Shown: positions 44,767-56,100, counted from the stretch's first letter. The stretch is DNA of 64,000 bases from Hypomesus transpacificus (GCF_021917145.1 NC_061063.1:1779575-1843574); one strand, 5' to 3'. Notes: generated from the letters alone by a model not told the origin. Translations and numbers: made by a program.

Positions 44767-47583
44767 ATGATGTCACAAGACGATGTCACCCTTGAGGGCC
44801 TGTTGTATGGCAGTGTCCATGGCAACAACTCAGATGGGGCAGAGACCGAGGCTCAAGTCACTAGCCATGTGGGAGAAGAAAATGCTTCAGCCAATCACAT
44901 AAGAGTTAGTCAAGTCCCTAGTTTCCTAAACAGGTTCTGTCTTACAGTATCTTTAATGTGTTAACTCTGAAGTCATTATTGAAAACACTCAGTTTCTAAA
45001 TGAATCCTGAGCCTGGTGAAATATTTGTGTGACAAACAATCTACTCACAGAAAATCACCATAGTAGGCCCAAATGCTTTTTTCTCCATAATAGTCAGGTT
45101 GAGGATTTAAGCGGAGACTTTCGAGACTCAACCATGGACTTCCTTTTTGTGTCTTGTTTCTAGTCTCCACCCACATCTATTGATGAGCTAATGGTGTGCG
45201 CCGGCTGTGGGGGGCCTGTTTGTGACCGCTTCGTCCTATTGGCTGCTGGGCGGGCATGGCATGAAGCGTGTCTCCGCTGCAGCCAATGCCACTGTGAGCT
45301 GCAAATATACCCGACTCTCTACTGTCGAGACGGCAGTATCTTCTGCCAGCAGGATTACTGCAGGTCAGGCTGCTGTCAATTGTAACACTGGTCGCAAATC
45401 AATAATGTATTATTTCATCCGATGGTGTGTTTACTTAATGTATTCGTTTCGCAGTCGCATTTACTGAAGTACGGGGGGGGGGGGTTTAAATCTGTGCTGT
45501 GACCTCTTGATTGGCAGTCCAGTGCTCCACCACTGATATATATACCCATCCTGATGAAGGCTCCCTACATTCATTGATTTATCTCATCCAACATCATTTG
45601 AATCTGGTATGCTAGATTAGGGACAGAACTGGGGCCAGGGCCAGAGTGGGACTCATTTTCAGCCCAGGATTTTGGTGCCTCAGAGCAGCTCACTTTAGTT
45701 CACAACCTATTAGCCTATAGGAGATTTAAAATTACTGACCCGCTCCCCCCAAGAGTGTAACCTACATGAGTATATGATTTGTTGATTTTAAAATGGTGTT
45801 TATCGACCCTGTCACTGGCCCTTGTGGCCCAGCAACTAGCCCGGCCCAATGGGAATCTTCCACTTACTCCCACTCAGGACTTGGCTGAGGCCTACAGGAT
45901 GGTGGCCATCCAGTAACATGGCTGGTCTGCTGTACTTATAACTAACAATAAACAACTAACAAATAAAAGTGCAAATGATAATAATCACAAAATAAGTGAT
46001 GTCATGTCTAACCCTGGCCAGAATTTTCAGCATTGGACGCTGCGCCCGCTGCTCCCAGCCAATCCCCTCGTCCACAATGGTCATGAGGTCTGGTGAGCTG
46101 ACCTTTCACCCTGAGTGCTTTTCCTGTCAGGTTGGTGAAATGTCTATCTTCTCACTGTAGTTTACAGTGCGTGAGCTTGCAATATTACAAATTGATACAG
46201 ATTGAACTAGATCTGATTCATTTGGGCCTTACTTTGTATCTCTGACCTTGTACTAGATCTGACATTGGTCTTTGATTAGCTACTTGACGGTATTTGAAAG
46301 CTATTGAGGTGTTTGTTTTTACTCAGAGAGTGGGCACTTATTGGATTTGTCTATTTCTCATTTCTGTAATTGCTAAGGGTGAGATAAATAAAGGACACTT
46401 GAATCATTCTGCCAAATTAGAAGTATTTGACCTATGCACTATATAAATCCTACTCATCTGGCAACTCCACAGGAGTGTGATATCACGCTGTTGCCTGGCA
46501 ACTTGTACTGCCTGCAGGGCGAGAGTGTCTATTGTCAGTCTCATTACCACGACGACAGCACGGTCAGGACCACCCCCCCACACAACCTGTACCTCAAACA
46601 GGCCCTTGGAGAAGGTGAGTTAGAAAGGACCAAGGATGACACAGCAATAGATCAAGTCTGCTTAAGATAAGTCTGCTTTAATGATGTCTACCCTAACATC
46701 CAATGTTTAGAATACTTAAAGCTGCGATTTACAAATCCTTGGTTCGGCTGTTTAAAGACAAACTATAAAAACATGTGCTTAATGTTGCTTTGTAGATGTA
46801 CAGTAACTGCCCCACTGCAACTCACATGCCAACTCATTTGGCCACACCTCTGAAACAGGGGAGGGGGAGGAGTCAGTCAGTAGCCCTGAGCCGCGATTGG
46901 ACGATGGAGTCCCTAGAGGGCGGGCGCAAAGGCGAACCAAGCGAATCAGGACGTGTTTTCGCAGCGAGCAGCTGCGTGCCATGGAGTCGTATTTCGCTCA
47001 GAAGCACAACCCGGATGGCCGAGACTGGAGCTGTCTGTCTCACCGAACCGGTCTACCCAAGAGAGTTCTGCAGGTAAGACTCCTCCCTCTGCAATGCATT
47101 CCTCTGGAAACCACCCTGCCATGGATTTCAACAACAACATCCTTGTGAGCAGTTTATAACAAGTGGACGTTGTGCTTACCTAGAAAGTTGAACTAACTTT
47201 CTGGCTGTCTCGCTTTCTGTTTTGCCATCTCATTGTCTATGTGACTCTGTCTCACTCACACACACTTGTAGGTATGGTTCCAGAATGCCAGGGCCAAGTT
47301 GAGACGGGCCCTCTCGGCAGACGAGTCCCAGAGCAACTCACCTGCTCCCCCAAGGTCCGACACCATGGCAACCGCATCCCTGTCCCCTGTCGGCCCCTCC
47401 CCCCAGCAGCCCCGGGCCTTCCAGACCAGCACCATCAACCAATTAGAACTCTCGCTCCTCACAGCCCCTCTCAATGACCCGCCCCAGAGCCCCACCGACC
47501 AATCGTTGATGCTGAAAGATTCCTTGTACCTGGACTACAGATGCCATGGTGCACCATGCCTGTCCTTCTCTGATGACCTCTGA
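44767..47583 (+). CDS. lhx9-like: LIM-homeodomain transcription factor, LHX2/LHX9 type, 371 aa
   Basis: Nuclear DNA-binding regulator with two LIM zinc-binding domains and a homeodomain. Exons 44767-44904, 45164-45363, 46022-46130, 46473-46614, 46859-47073 and 47272-47583 sum to 1,116 nt and all phases close. LIM1 (about 58-112) has CAGCGGPVCDRF and HEACLRCSQC; LIM2 (about 120-175) has CARCSQPI and HPECFSCQEC. The homeodomain (about 220-280) runs from QRRTKRIRTCF to QVWFQNARAKLRR, with the recognition helix split by an intron after LPKRVLQ. The TKR.RT.F start, NPDGRDW and KRVLQVWFQNARAK resemble LHX2/LHX9 rather than LHX6/8 or LHX1/5. The homeodomain middle (WSCLSHRTGLP) departs from canonical LHX2/9, suggesting a diverged paralogue. 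The upstream exon ends at 44484. The exon 2 donor (AGA|GTTAGT) is weak, so the end of that exon is the least certain point. Confidence 0.85.
45473..45548 (-). pseudogene. tRNA-Cys-like pseudogene next to a G run, minus strand
   Basis: On the - strand, GGGTATATATATCAGTGGTGGAGCACTGGACTGCCAATCAAGAGGTC tracks tRNA-Cys through the anticodon stem (GCC at the anticodon position) and ends in a run of 12 C. In an intron of the LIM-homeobox gene. Confidence 0.5.
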
Positions 47584-48013
47584 CCTTGGTGAGTGCATGG
47601 TGGGGAGAGATGGGGGCTCTGAACTTAAACAGCACTTGAACACCTTGTTACTCTTAGGCTTTGTGGAGTTAGATGACACCTCATGTTATGTCACGGTGTG
47701 ATGACTGTTTATTTCAAGGTCAAGTTTAGCTGAATTGCACAAACATTTAGCACAAAACGATATAACTATGATAAACACAATAGTTTGTATTATTTTAATT
47801 TTTTATGAAGTTATGTCATCATATCTCATGTCTTATAAGTAGAGTTAAAAACAATTTCAGGTGTTTATTACTAGAATACAGTGTGCTAAAACGTTGTGTT
47901 TGAACTGATACTATACCCTACAAGTCACTGTAAATGTTTCTGTCTTTTGCACATCATGCATGTCTCCCTGCACTACAGTTCACATGACTTGCACTATGCA
48001 TACTTTGTGTGTC

Positions 48014-48019
48014 AATAAA
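48014..48019 (+). terminator. Polyadenylation signal, LIM-homeobox gene
   Basis: AATAAA 431 bp past the LIM-homeobox stop codon, preceded by an AT-rich 3' UTR. Confidence 0.6.
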
Positions 48020-48148
48020 AGCAACAAATGTCGGCCATGTCTGGTTGTTTTGGTCTATCGCATAAAATCAGTAAACATTGGCATCGTCTCCAGGATCTCT
48101 TTCTAGATGACTTATAAGATCTTTGATCTTGAATTAATCTGAACTCAT

Positions 48149-48330
48149 TACATTTAGTCATTTCACAGACGCCCTCACAGTGAATTACAGTAAGTACAGG
48201 GACATTCCCCCGAGGCAAGTAGGGTAAAGTGCCTTGCCCAACGACACAACATAATTTGGCACGTCTTCAACCTTCTGGCAACCTTCTGATTAATAGCTCG
48301 ATTCCCTAACCGCTCAGCCATCTGACGCCC
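48149..48330 (-). mobile_element. tRNA-derived SINE, same family, diverged
   Basis: Same order as the copy at 57172-57369: GGCGTCAGATGGCTGAGCGGTTAGG head, AGAAGGTTGCC, CAAGGCACTTTACCC, and a tail with TGACTAAATGTAATG, on the - strand. Internal part altered (ACGTCTTCAACCTTCTGGC). It lies just before the 38-bp minisatellite. Confidence 0.75.
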
Positions 48331-48433
48331 TTAAGTAAATGCTTTACGGTGTTGTTCTGCTATAACAAACCCAGCATGGTGTGTGCCACAGAACCTGTTC
48401 ACCCCATAGTTCCACAGAAACATACAATGCACC

Positions 48434-49292
48434 TGGGTGATGAGACATGGACCTGGGGAGCAGAGTGGAGCTGAGTGATGAGACATGGACCTGGGGAGCA
48501 GAGTGGAGCTGAGTGATGAGACATGGACCTGGGGAGCAGAGTGGAGCTGAGTGATGAGACATGGACCTGGGGAGCAGAGTGGAGCTGAGTGATGAGACAT
48601 GGACCTGGGGAGCAGAGTGGAGCTGAGTGATGACACATGGACCTGGGGAGCAGAGTGGAGCTGAGTGATGAGACATGGACCTGGGGAGCAGAGTGGAGCT
48701 GAGTGATGAGACATGGACCTGGGGAGCAGAGTGGAGCTATGTGGTGAGACATGGACCTGGGGAGCAGAGTGGAGCTGAGTGATGAGACATGGACCTGGGG
48801 AGCAGAGTGGAGCTGAGTAATGAAACATGGACCTGGGGAGCAGAGTGGAGCTATGTGGTGAGACATGGACCTGGGGAGCAGAGTGGAGCTGAGTGATGAG
48901 ACATGGACCTGGGGAGCAGAGTGGAGCTGAGTGATGAGACATGGACCTGGGGAGCAGAGTGGAGCTGAGTGATGAGACATGGACCTGGGGAGCAGAGTGG
49001 AGCTGAGTGATGAGACATGGACCTGGGGAGCAGAGTGGAGCTGAGTGATGAGACATGGACCTGGGGAGCAGAGTGGAGCTGAGTGATGAGACATGGACCT
49101 GGGGAGCAGAGTGGAGCTGAGTGATGAGACATGGACCTGGGGAGCAGAGTGGAGCTGAGTGATGAGACATGGACCTGGGGAGCAGAGTGGAGCTATGTGG
49201 TGAGACATGGACCTGGGGAGCAGAGTGGAGCTATGTGGTGAGACATGGACCTGGGGAGCAGAGTGGAGCTGAGTGATGAGACATGGACCTGG
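48434..49292. repeat. 38-bp minisatellite, 22 units plus a partial
   Basis: ACATGGACCT recurs from 48445 to 49281, exactly 22 x 38 bp, with no indel. The unit is GAGTGATGAGACATGGACCTGG plus GGAGCAGAGTGGAGCT. Variant units (CTATGTGGTGAG) appear at four places. Long minus-strand frames here are artefacts. Confidence 0.95.
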
Positions 49293-49863
49293 CTTAGCTA
49301 CCTGTTGAGATCACAAACACCGGCATCATCATCTACCAACACCGTACATTATAAACTAAACAAAGCCACCCAAATAACATTGATTTAAAACACTAAGATT
49401 TCAGACATAACCCTTGTCAGCTGTGGGGAGTTTCTCTGGCTTGTAAATAAATAATTATGTCCTTAACCTTAGCAACCTGGAAAGTGTTCTAACTCACTCA
49501 CAGGTCATGGCTTTCTGACCCCACCTCTACAGAATAAACACAACAGATATGATTTCACGGTCCCGACCGAGAGATGACGATCGCGGCCCACAAAGGATCT
49601 GAATCGAGGTGAGGAGAAGCCCAGAAAACAATGGAATTCTTCCAGGTGTGTCTGCATCCCCCCAGTGAAACCATCGTAATGACGACAAACTGTTTTCGTA
49701 CTTCTTACAAAAACCTTAATGAATTGCCACACCAGACCGACAATCAAGCAACAGTAATTGGCACGCTAGCGGGTTCCTCGGTTAAACGGCCCCTGTTTCC
49801 AAGATGGAAGAATGTAAGTGATGGAGGGATGCATTGCAAGGAGTGCGTCAGAGGGTCTAAGCA
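49293..49863. other. Intergenic upstream of qrfp
   Basis: Unique sequence without a recognised gene. A 100-codon frame at 49631-49933 runs into the TATA region and has no family resemblance. Confidence 0.5.
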
Positions 49864-49974
49864 CCAATCAGCAATGGCGCAAGCTGTGGACATGTCAACT
49901 GATATCAGCTACGATGAGTATTTAAAGGCTTAGAGAGCCAATCTGAGGAGACAGACACAGACAAACACTGAAAG
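49864..49974 (+). promoter_or_regulatory. qrfp promoter and untranslated first exon
   Basis: CCAAT at 49864-49868 and a TATA-like TATTTAAA at 49919-49926 lie upstream of a likely short 5' non-coding exon that ends with the strong donor AAAG|GTAAGG at 49974. The acceptor TTTCTTCAG at 50405 directly precedes the coding ATG. Confidence 0.5.
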
Positions 49975-50405
49975 GTAAGGTACTTCTCAGATTATATCAT
50001 GTCATGTAAACCACCGAAATAGATCAAATAAGTGACTGGGGTTTATAAGTGTGGTTGAAGTTGTATTTATGAGTTTCACTTCAGTTTTACTTTTTATTGT
50101 CTTTCTGTTTGGGTTAGGTATTGAGAACATATAGAACATGTTAGATTTCATACAGTAGGTAAATGTGGTCTGTATCCCCACTATACTGATAATTACCTTG
50201 GTCCACAGTGTATGTGACTCATTGTGTAGTGGTCATGTTGTAGGTACTTAGGGGGGTTGTCCTCTGATTAACAAGACATTAAAGTAATTTAATCAACATG
50301 CACGGGTAGTGTCAGCTTTGTATTCCCTGTGTTTCCAACACCCGGATATAAAAAGCTTTTTGGTTACTTTGAATAACTTGTGAATTTCCCCTTTAATTTC
50401 TTCAG

Positions 50406-50906
50406 ATGAGGCTATCATCTTACCAACTGGGCACCTTACAGCCCATGCTCGCCCTTCTCTCCCTGGTCCTCCTGATCCCCGCGCCGGGGGCCAACACACA
50501 CCCCCACTTCCCTGCTGCCGTCCTCCCCACGTTGGAGCACCCCAACTGGGAGGCTGCTTTACTCCAGCTCCAGGCTTCTCTAGATGTCCCCGGGAGCCTC
50601 CGGCCTTGGGGCCCGCTGCTCGGCGTGGGGCCTGGAGACCCCCGCCTGGGCCTCTTCAGGGAGCTGGGGGTGGAGGACGTCCGGGGACAGGAGGCCATAC
50701 GACGGGGCCAGAGAGGGGAGCTGGAGAGGAGGCCACTGGGGCCGTTTCCGGGGCACCCAATGGAAACCCTGCATTATCAGGAAGGAGGGGAGGAAGAGGG
50801 GGAGGTGGGGGGGAAGAGGAACGAGGCCCTGACGTCCATTGCTGGAGGTCTTCAGGCCTTCAACAGGGAAAAGGGGGGCTTTGGGTTCCGCTTTGGGAGG
50901 AAGTGA
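50406..50906 (+). CDS. qrfp: RFamide neuropeptide precursor, QRFP/26RFa type, 166 aa
   Basis: Secreted prohormone for the QRFP (26RFa/43RFa) peptide, which acts on a G-protein-coupled receptor and is linked in vertebrates to feeding and energy balance. The coding region is in one exon whose ATG follows the acceptor directly. A hydrophobic leader (about 11-30) ends near PAPGANTHP. The precursor ends in GGFGFRFGRK: an RF dipeptide, the amidation glycine and a dibasic cleavage site. A KR at 136-137 would release a peptide of 25 residues ending in RF-amide, close to the known 26 residues. At the place where mammals have a basic pair before GGF, this protein has EK. The acidic stretch EGGEEEGEVGG precedes the peptide. 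Polyadenylation signal at 51238. Confidence 0.88.
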   Translation: MRLSSYQLGTLQPMLALLSLVLLIPAPGANTHPHFPAAVLPTLEHPNWEAALLQLQASLDVPGSLRPWGPLLGVGPGDPRLGLFRELGVEDVRGQEAIRRGQRGELERRPLGPFPGHPMETLHYQEGGEEEGEVGGKRNEALTSIAGGLQAFNREKGGFGFRFGRK

Positions 50907-51237
50907 TGGAGAAGGAGGATGAAAACGAGAGAACATGGAAAGGAGGAAAAAGAAACGGGACTCAAAGGTGGGGAAGGGGAGGGGGGTGGAAATGCGGTGG
51001 GGTGTTGAGGGGTGAGCAGGAGGAAAATAGGAGGAGGGGATGACCGCAAAAAGGGTACTAAAGTCAGACCACAAACTGACTAGTAGAGCCACCGAGCATT
51101 CTATCAGTAAAATGTGACCACTGTGTCCAAGTGAAAGTACCAAGGGATAGAAAATTCTAAGCAGAGGGACATTCTGCTCTCATCTTTGTAAATCCAAAGT
51201 CTGCTATAAGGACAAATCAAAGTCAACACTGTCAGTT

Positions 51238-51243
51238 AATAAA
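51238..51243 (+). terminator. Polyadenylation signal, qrfp
   Basis: AATAAA 332 bp past the qrfp stop codon. Confidence 0.6.
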
Positions 51244-51955
51244 ATATTACTTGAGAGTATGAGATTGTGAATGCGTTGATTCATTGTGCCATCTGGTATT
51301 TGTTGTACTCTGTGCTAAATAATTGTGTCACGTCAAAGCCAACTGTGGCACTATACAGGGACACTGAACATCTGCTATTCTCAGAAAGAGTCTAGTGCAT
51401 TAAAGCTTGACTAGAAAATATTACTAAATAAATTCTAATATGAGAAACGGTGCCTCTAATTCTTGTCTGAACTTTCACAATTTTTTTCACTGAGTTTGAT
51501 TGATCAATTTCACAGAAGTCAAGAAGGAAAGCTTTGCTTGGATTGGACGGGGTTTCTCATAATTGAATGGAAAGTGGTGGCCAATTTTCATTTGACATTT
51601 TACAGGCAATGAGCTGTCTGTGCACCTAAGCAAGTCTCAGAGGGCCTCATCTTACACAACATTTGGGCAGACAAAACTTGTAGGGTGACTTCAGGTAATG
51701 TTGGACTTTTTGGCAGAGGCTCCAGTAGACTTACAAAAAACAGTTAACTCACCCCAGTGGTGTTTCTGTAAATTGTTTTAGGGCTTAGGAACATTTACAT
51801 TTTGGAATGAAATGGGAATACATAGTATTTTAGGAACTACACACTTTCAAACATAACATGACCCCCTCTTTGACTCAGGCATCATTTTCAGGTAATGTGG
51901 GACAGCTTGTGTGGTAAAGTGGGACAGTCATTGTCTGTCAGCCTAGTCTGCTAAT
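51244..51955. other. Intergenic between qrfp and the class I gene
   Basis: AT-rich unique sequence, nothing recognised. Confidence 0.55.
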
Positions 51956-52190
51956 CAGGGGCGGTTTTAGGCACGGGCGGACCGGGCAGCCGCCCCGGTC
52001 CGCATGTTCTCATGTCACGTGGGGGGCGCACGAGCATTTAATTAAACAAATATCTCTGCGCGGTTTTCTCTTATTTATCATTTCACTTTGAGAGGAATTG
52101 TCATGTTGGCGCCCCCTTCATGCAGCTACAGGCACCTCGTTCCGTGTACTCTCGGGCGGTGGCCGGCGGGGTAGCGGGCGGCACAAGATT
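51956..52190. mobile_element. Probable hAT-type transposon end fragment
   Basis: Starts CAGGGGCGGTTTTAGGCA, similar to the conserved end of many vertebrate hAT elements, followed by a short hairpin (arms around 51979 and 51994, GCGGACCGGG and CCCCGGTCCGC). The other end was not found, so limits are uncertain. Confidence 0.4.
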
Positions 52191-52312
52191 TCTTTGTGCT
52201 ACATTGTAGGCCATCAAGTATTCCAACCATGTAGTCCAACAAGGAAGTAGGCCTAGGCTATAGGCTATGGGAGGGATCAGTCCCTATCAAAACCTGATGT
52301 GCAAGTTTACAA

Positions 52313-52322
52313 TTTCAATTTC
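52313..52322 (-). promoter_or_regulatory. ISRE-like site upstream of the MHC class I gene
   Basis: TTTCAATTTC on the + strand reads GAAATTGAAA on the - strand, a match to the GAAANNGAAA interferon-response core, 106 bp before the start codon. ISREs are a standard part of class I promoters; activity here is inferred. Confidence 0.5.
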
Positions 52323-52427
52323 AGTATCTCGACAGCGACAGTTGAAGACCTGTGAGAGCAGTCCAAGTTACATTCTAAAAACAACAGTTTATAAACTGTT
52401 GAACAGACAAATGTGAGCGGACTAAAT

Positions 52428-53116
52428 ATGGCATTTGCCGGTGCAATCCTGGTCGTGTATGGGATGTTGGGGTCCGTTAACACCGGTAAGTTTTCCTTTC
52501 GTTTTACATGAAATTGTGCTCTAGTTGAAATACATTTTAACCTCAGATAAAATACGCTTCCGTATTGGACTGATGTCAACAAAATTCAGTTTTTCTTAAT
52601 CGATTTTAAAATGTATCCAAACTCAGGCAGCCCTCTCAAAACATTTAACACGGGGATCGGATTCCCAATTTTCTTCACAGTGGGCCTATTTCATAGCCTG
52701 ACGTCATACTCCTAATTAACTCTCCGTTGGGCTTTGAGTATGGGGCGTGTTTCAACCGAACTTGTAAAACAAATGCCTTGCTCTATTGGATAGACCAACA
52801 ACCAATCACAGCAACGTCATATTTTGTTTGTTGAAAACGAATTCAACCCAAGCGCTCTTTGGTGACGTCGTTGATTACGTTACTGTTGATCATCTGTCCA
52901 TCACATAGGCTGTTTATCAATCCACGTTTTTTCCGTTCTTGTGTTCTTGCGAACTCGTTTGACGTCATCTTTCATTGCCCAAGTACGGTTCCAATCCAAA
53001 GAACACAAGTCACCAAGAACTAGTGATGGGAAGTTCGGTTCTTTTTACTGATTCGGTTCTTTGAATCTCGTTCAGTAAAATGAACGAATCTTTTTTCGAG
53101 TCATTTGTTCATTTCA

Positions 53117-53157
<41 letters not shown>

Positions 53158-56100
53158 GGGGGCTATACGTCCACTGCAAAGGACGTATAGCCCCTATACG
53201 TCCACTGTAGGTTAGTGCATGACATGTGCACCAGCAAATACTATTTCAAAATAAATTCCTGCATTAAAATAATGTATCATGAGTTTGTATGATTTGGTCA
53301 TGTATTATCACACTAGCATTTAATTATCACGTCAAACAATTACACTGCACTAAACTGTAAGTGTAAATGTAAAGTGAAAATAACAAAACCAGTCAGTATG
53401 ATGACTTGAGCGAATATCATTCATTCACGTCTTACTAAAACAGCGGCCACGCGAAAGGGAATAAGGAAACTGTTTCCTCTACTAAAAAATATAATGCAGG
53501 TCACGTGAAAAAAGGATCCAAAGACTCGTAGAAAGACCGAGTCGGGGAAGGAACTAATCATTCGTTTCCTCTAGCTACAGAGCCTATGCAGGTCACGTGA
53601 AAAATGATCCAAAGACTCGTAGAAAGACCGAGTCGGGAAAGGAACGAATCGTTCGTTTCCTCTTGCTACAGCCTATACAGGTCACGTGAAAAATGATCCA
53701 AAGACTCGTAGAAAGACCGAGTCGGGAAAGGAACGAATCGTTCGTTTCCTCTAGCTACAGAGCCTATGCAGGTCACGTGAAAAATGATCCAAAGACTCGT
53801 AGAAAGACCGAGTCGGGAAATGAACGAATCACTCGTTGAGAGGACTCGTTACTCCCGAGTCCTTATAAGGATTCGTTCAAAATGAACGAATCGTTCACGA
53901 ACGACACATCACTACCAAGAACGCCAAAAATACCCGGAAGATGTCAAGCGAGGCAGACAAACCTCACAACTGTAATTTTTTACTTTTCATATTTCAGCTA
54001 AACGGTACATGTAAATCAGCATCTGAATTAAAATGTGACGAGAAATAAGCAGTTCAGTCGCTGAAAATGTTCTTATTTTATTGATGAAACGGCTGATTTG
54101 TAAATTTGCTCCGACTTGTCGATAACCTAGCTAGCATCTCAGTGCAGTGCAGACACTAGGTACTGTAAGTTAGCAAGGGCTACAGAAAACTTAAAATTAC
54201 AGGTAGACGGACCATTTTTTAGCTTTGTTATCTAGTTTTTGTAGTTAGTCAGTGTTATCATAATGCTGCGAGTCCAGGAAAACCCTAACCATCTCAATTC
54301 ATTCTCCGTCCTTGCGTCCTTGCAAGACCATTCCCGCAAGGAGGCTTGCCAGAACGTTCTTCAAAAGAATGTACTTGCGTTCTCAGCGTTCTTCGGATTG
54401 ATAAACAGCCATAGAGTTAATAGGTGCGTTCGACATGACCCGACTTCATGCGGCGCTGCAGGCGGCTGACTTGAAAAAGTGCATTCTGGTTAGACTTTTT
54501 GTCCGATTTGAGACGGCGCCGAGGACACGTCACTGTGACGTCGCGATCAAAGTACCGTGAGATCGATTCGAGAACTGCCGGCTGTGTAGCCGAGCGCATT
54601 TTCTCAAGAGCAACTGCACGGGTTCAAGTGACGACACAGCAATTTCATGATTGGCCAGACTCACACACGACAACTTTGACGCGTGTTTTGGAATATTCGG
54701 ACACCTTCAGTTTCGCCAACGCTCAAAAAAGTTCAATTGAATTAAAAATGTGTTGAAGAAAGGGTTTTAGTCAGCCTCTTCACTACCGGAAAGACTAAGT
54801 TAAATTATAAATAAAGTAAAGTAAGCAAACAGCGCTTGATCGGCCATGACTGACATCAACACAGCAAACCACGAGAAGCTGGAATGTCCGACTTCACAGA
54901 GCCGTTTTCAACTCCTCCCCGACTGCAAGCGGCTACTCTCGCTGGTCGTTTCATGCAGCCGCAGTCCATGTCGAACGCACCTAATATAACTAGAGTAAGC
55001 TACTTTTGTCTTCCAAGATGGCGTCCCCATTTATTTCTATGAAAAGTGCTCAGTGGCGCAGTGAGGCAAGCTAGAGCGCGAGACTGGGCGCGGCCATATT
55101 TCCACTTCTGTGTCTTCCGGTCTAGCTTTAAACAGTGGCTCTTTTTTTCCCTAGCTCCGAGACCTCCAGCCATAGAGTTAATATAACTAGAGTAAGCTAC
55201 TTTTGTCTTCCAAGATGGCGTCCCCATTCATTTCTATAAAAAGTGCTCAGTGGCGCAGTGAGGCAAGCGAGAGCGCGAGACTGGGCGCGGCCATATTTCT
55301 ACTTCCGTGTCTTCCTGTCTAACTTTAAACAGTGGCTCTTTTTTTCCCTAGCTCCGAGAGCTCATGTAAATCGTCTATCGGCCAATGTGAACTTTTGTGC
55401 TCGTGCCCTGTTAGTATCCGCCAGCACATTTGCAGGCAAATTTCATTGACTAAGCAAATAAATGGGTTGCTAGTTTACCCATTTCGGATTGGTTTCAAAC
55501 TTAGCAAAAATCGGGAAAAATGATTCTATGAAAAAGCTAGTAGTATGAGCCAGGTTTGAGAATCATACAAAAATTATTGGGGGAGATAGTTTTGTAAATG
55601 TTGAATGGAGTTAATAGAATAAAAACGACCGGAAGAGTCGGAAACCTAACCGTACATGCAATACCACCTACATCCACCGGGGCCGTTGCTTCAAGCCGAG
55701 GGGCGAGGGGTGGGGGCTTGCCTCCAGCACGCTTGCAACTAGCTGTACACGTCATACTTTGCGACAACCAGCGAGCATATATTTATATGGTTACGAGCGT
55801 GTGAGCTAAGGCAGAATCTATGGGCAGAAAGTCCGATAAGGATCAGAGACATGATGCAAACTTAACGGAAATGTATTCTGTCACTGTCTAGTATTCCTTC
55901 TACTTGTTTTTTAGAAATAGGCTATAGGGCTAAATATAGGGCTATTCTGGATGGAACTCATCACATATGTTGCTTTTTTTCTTCGTGATATGAGTATGAT
56001 TTCCAACGCATTGTATCGGATGAAATAAACATGAACAGCTCCGTCGTTAATCTCGCCAGGCAAAGAAAGCGTAGTTATTTTGGTAACCGAAATCTTCCAT

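Larger units (their letters stand above)
53021..53914. mobile_element. Non-autonomous hAT-type DNA transposon, 894 bp
   Basis: Inverted ends TAGTGATGGGAAGTTC and GAACGACACATCACTA, flanked by the exact 8-bp duplication CCAAGAAC (53013-53020 and 53915-53922). Eight-base target duplications define the hAT superfamily. No transposase. It contains a 39-G run (53117-53155) and four internal tandem units. It lies in class I intron 1. Confidence 0.85.

Noticed and set aside
48331..49208. Open frames of about 270-280 codons on the minus strand
   Set aside because: Product of the 38-bp minisatellite; no start context, splice sites or domain.
48434..49292. CRISPR-like regular array
   Set aside because: Whole unit is repeated with no unique spacers; eukaryotic minisatellite.
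49631..49933. 100-codon open frame upstream of qrfp
   Set aside because: Overlaps the CCAAT/TATA region of qrfp and has no recognisable features.
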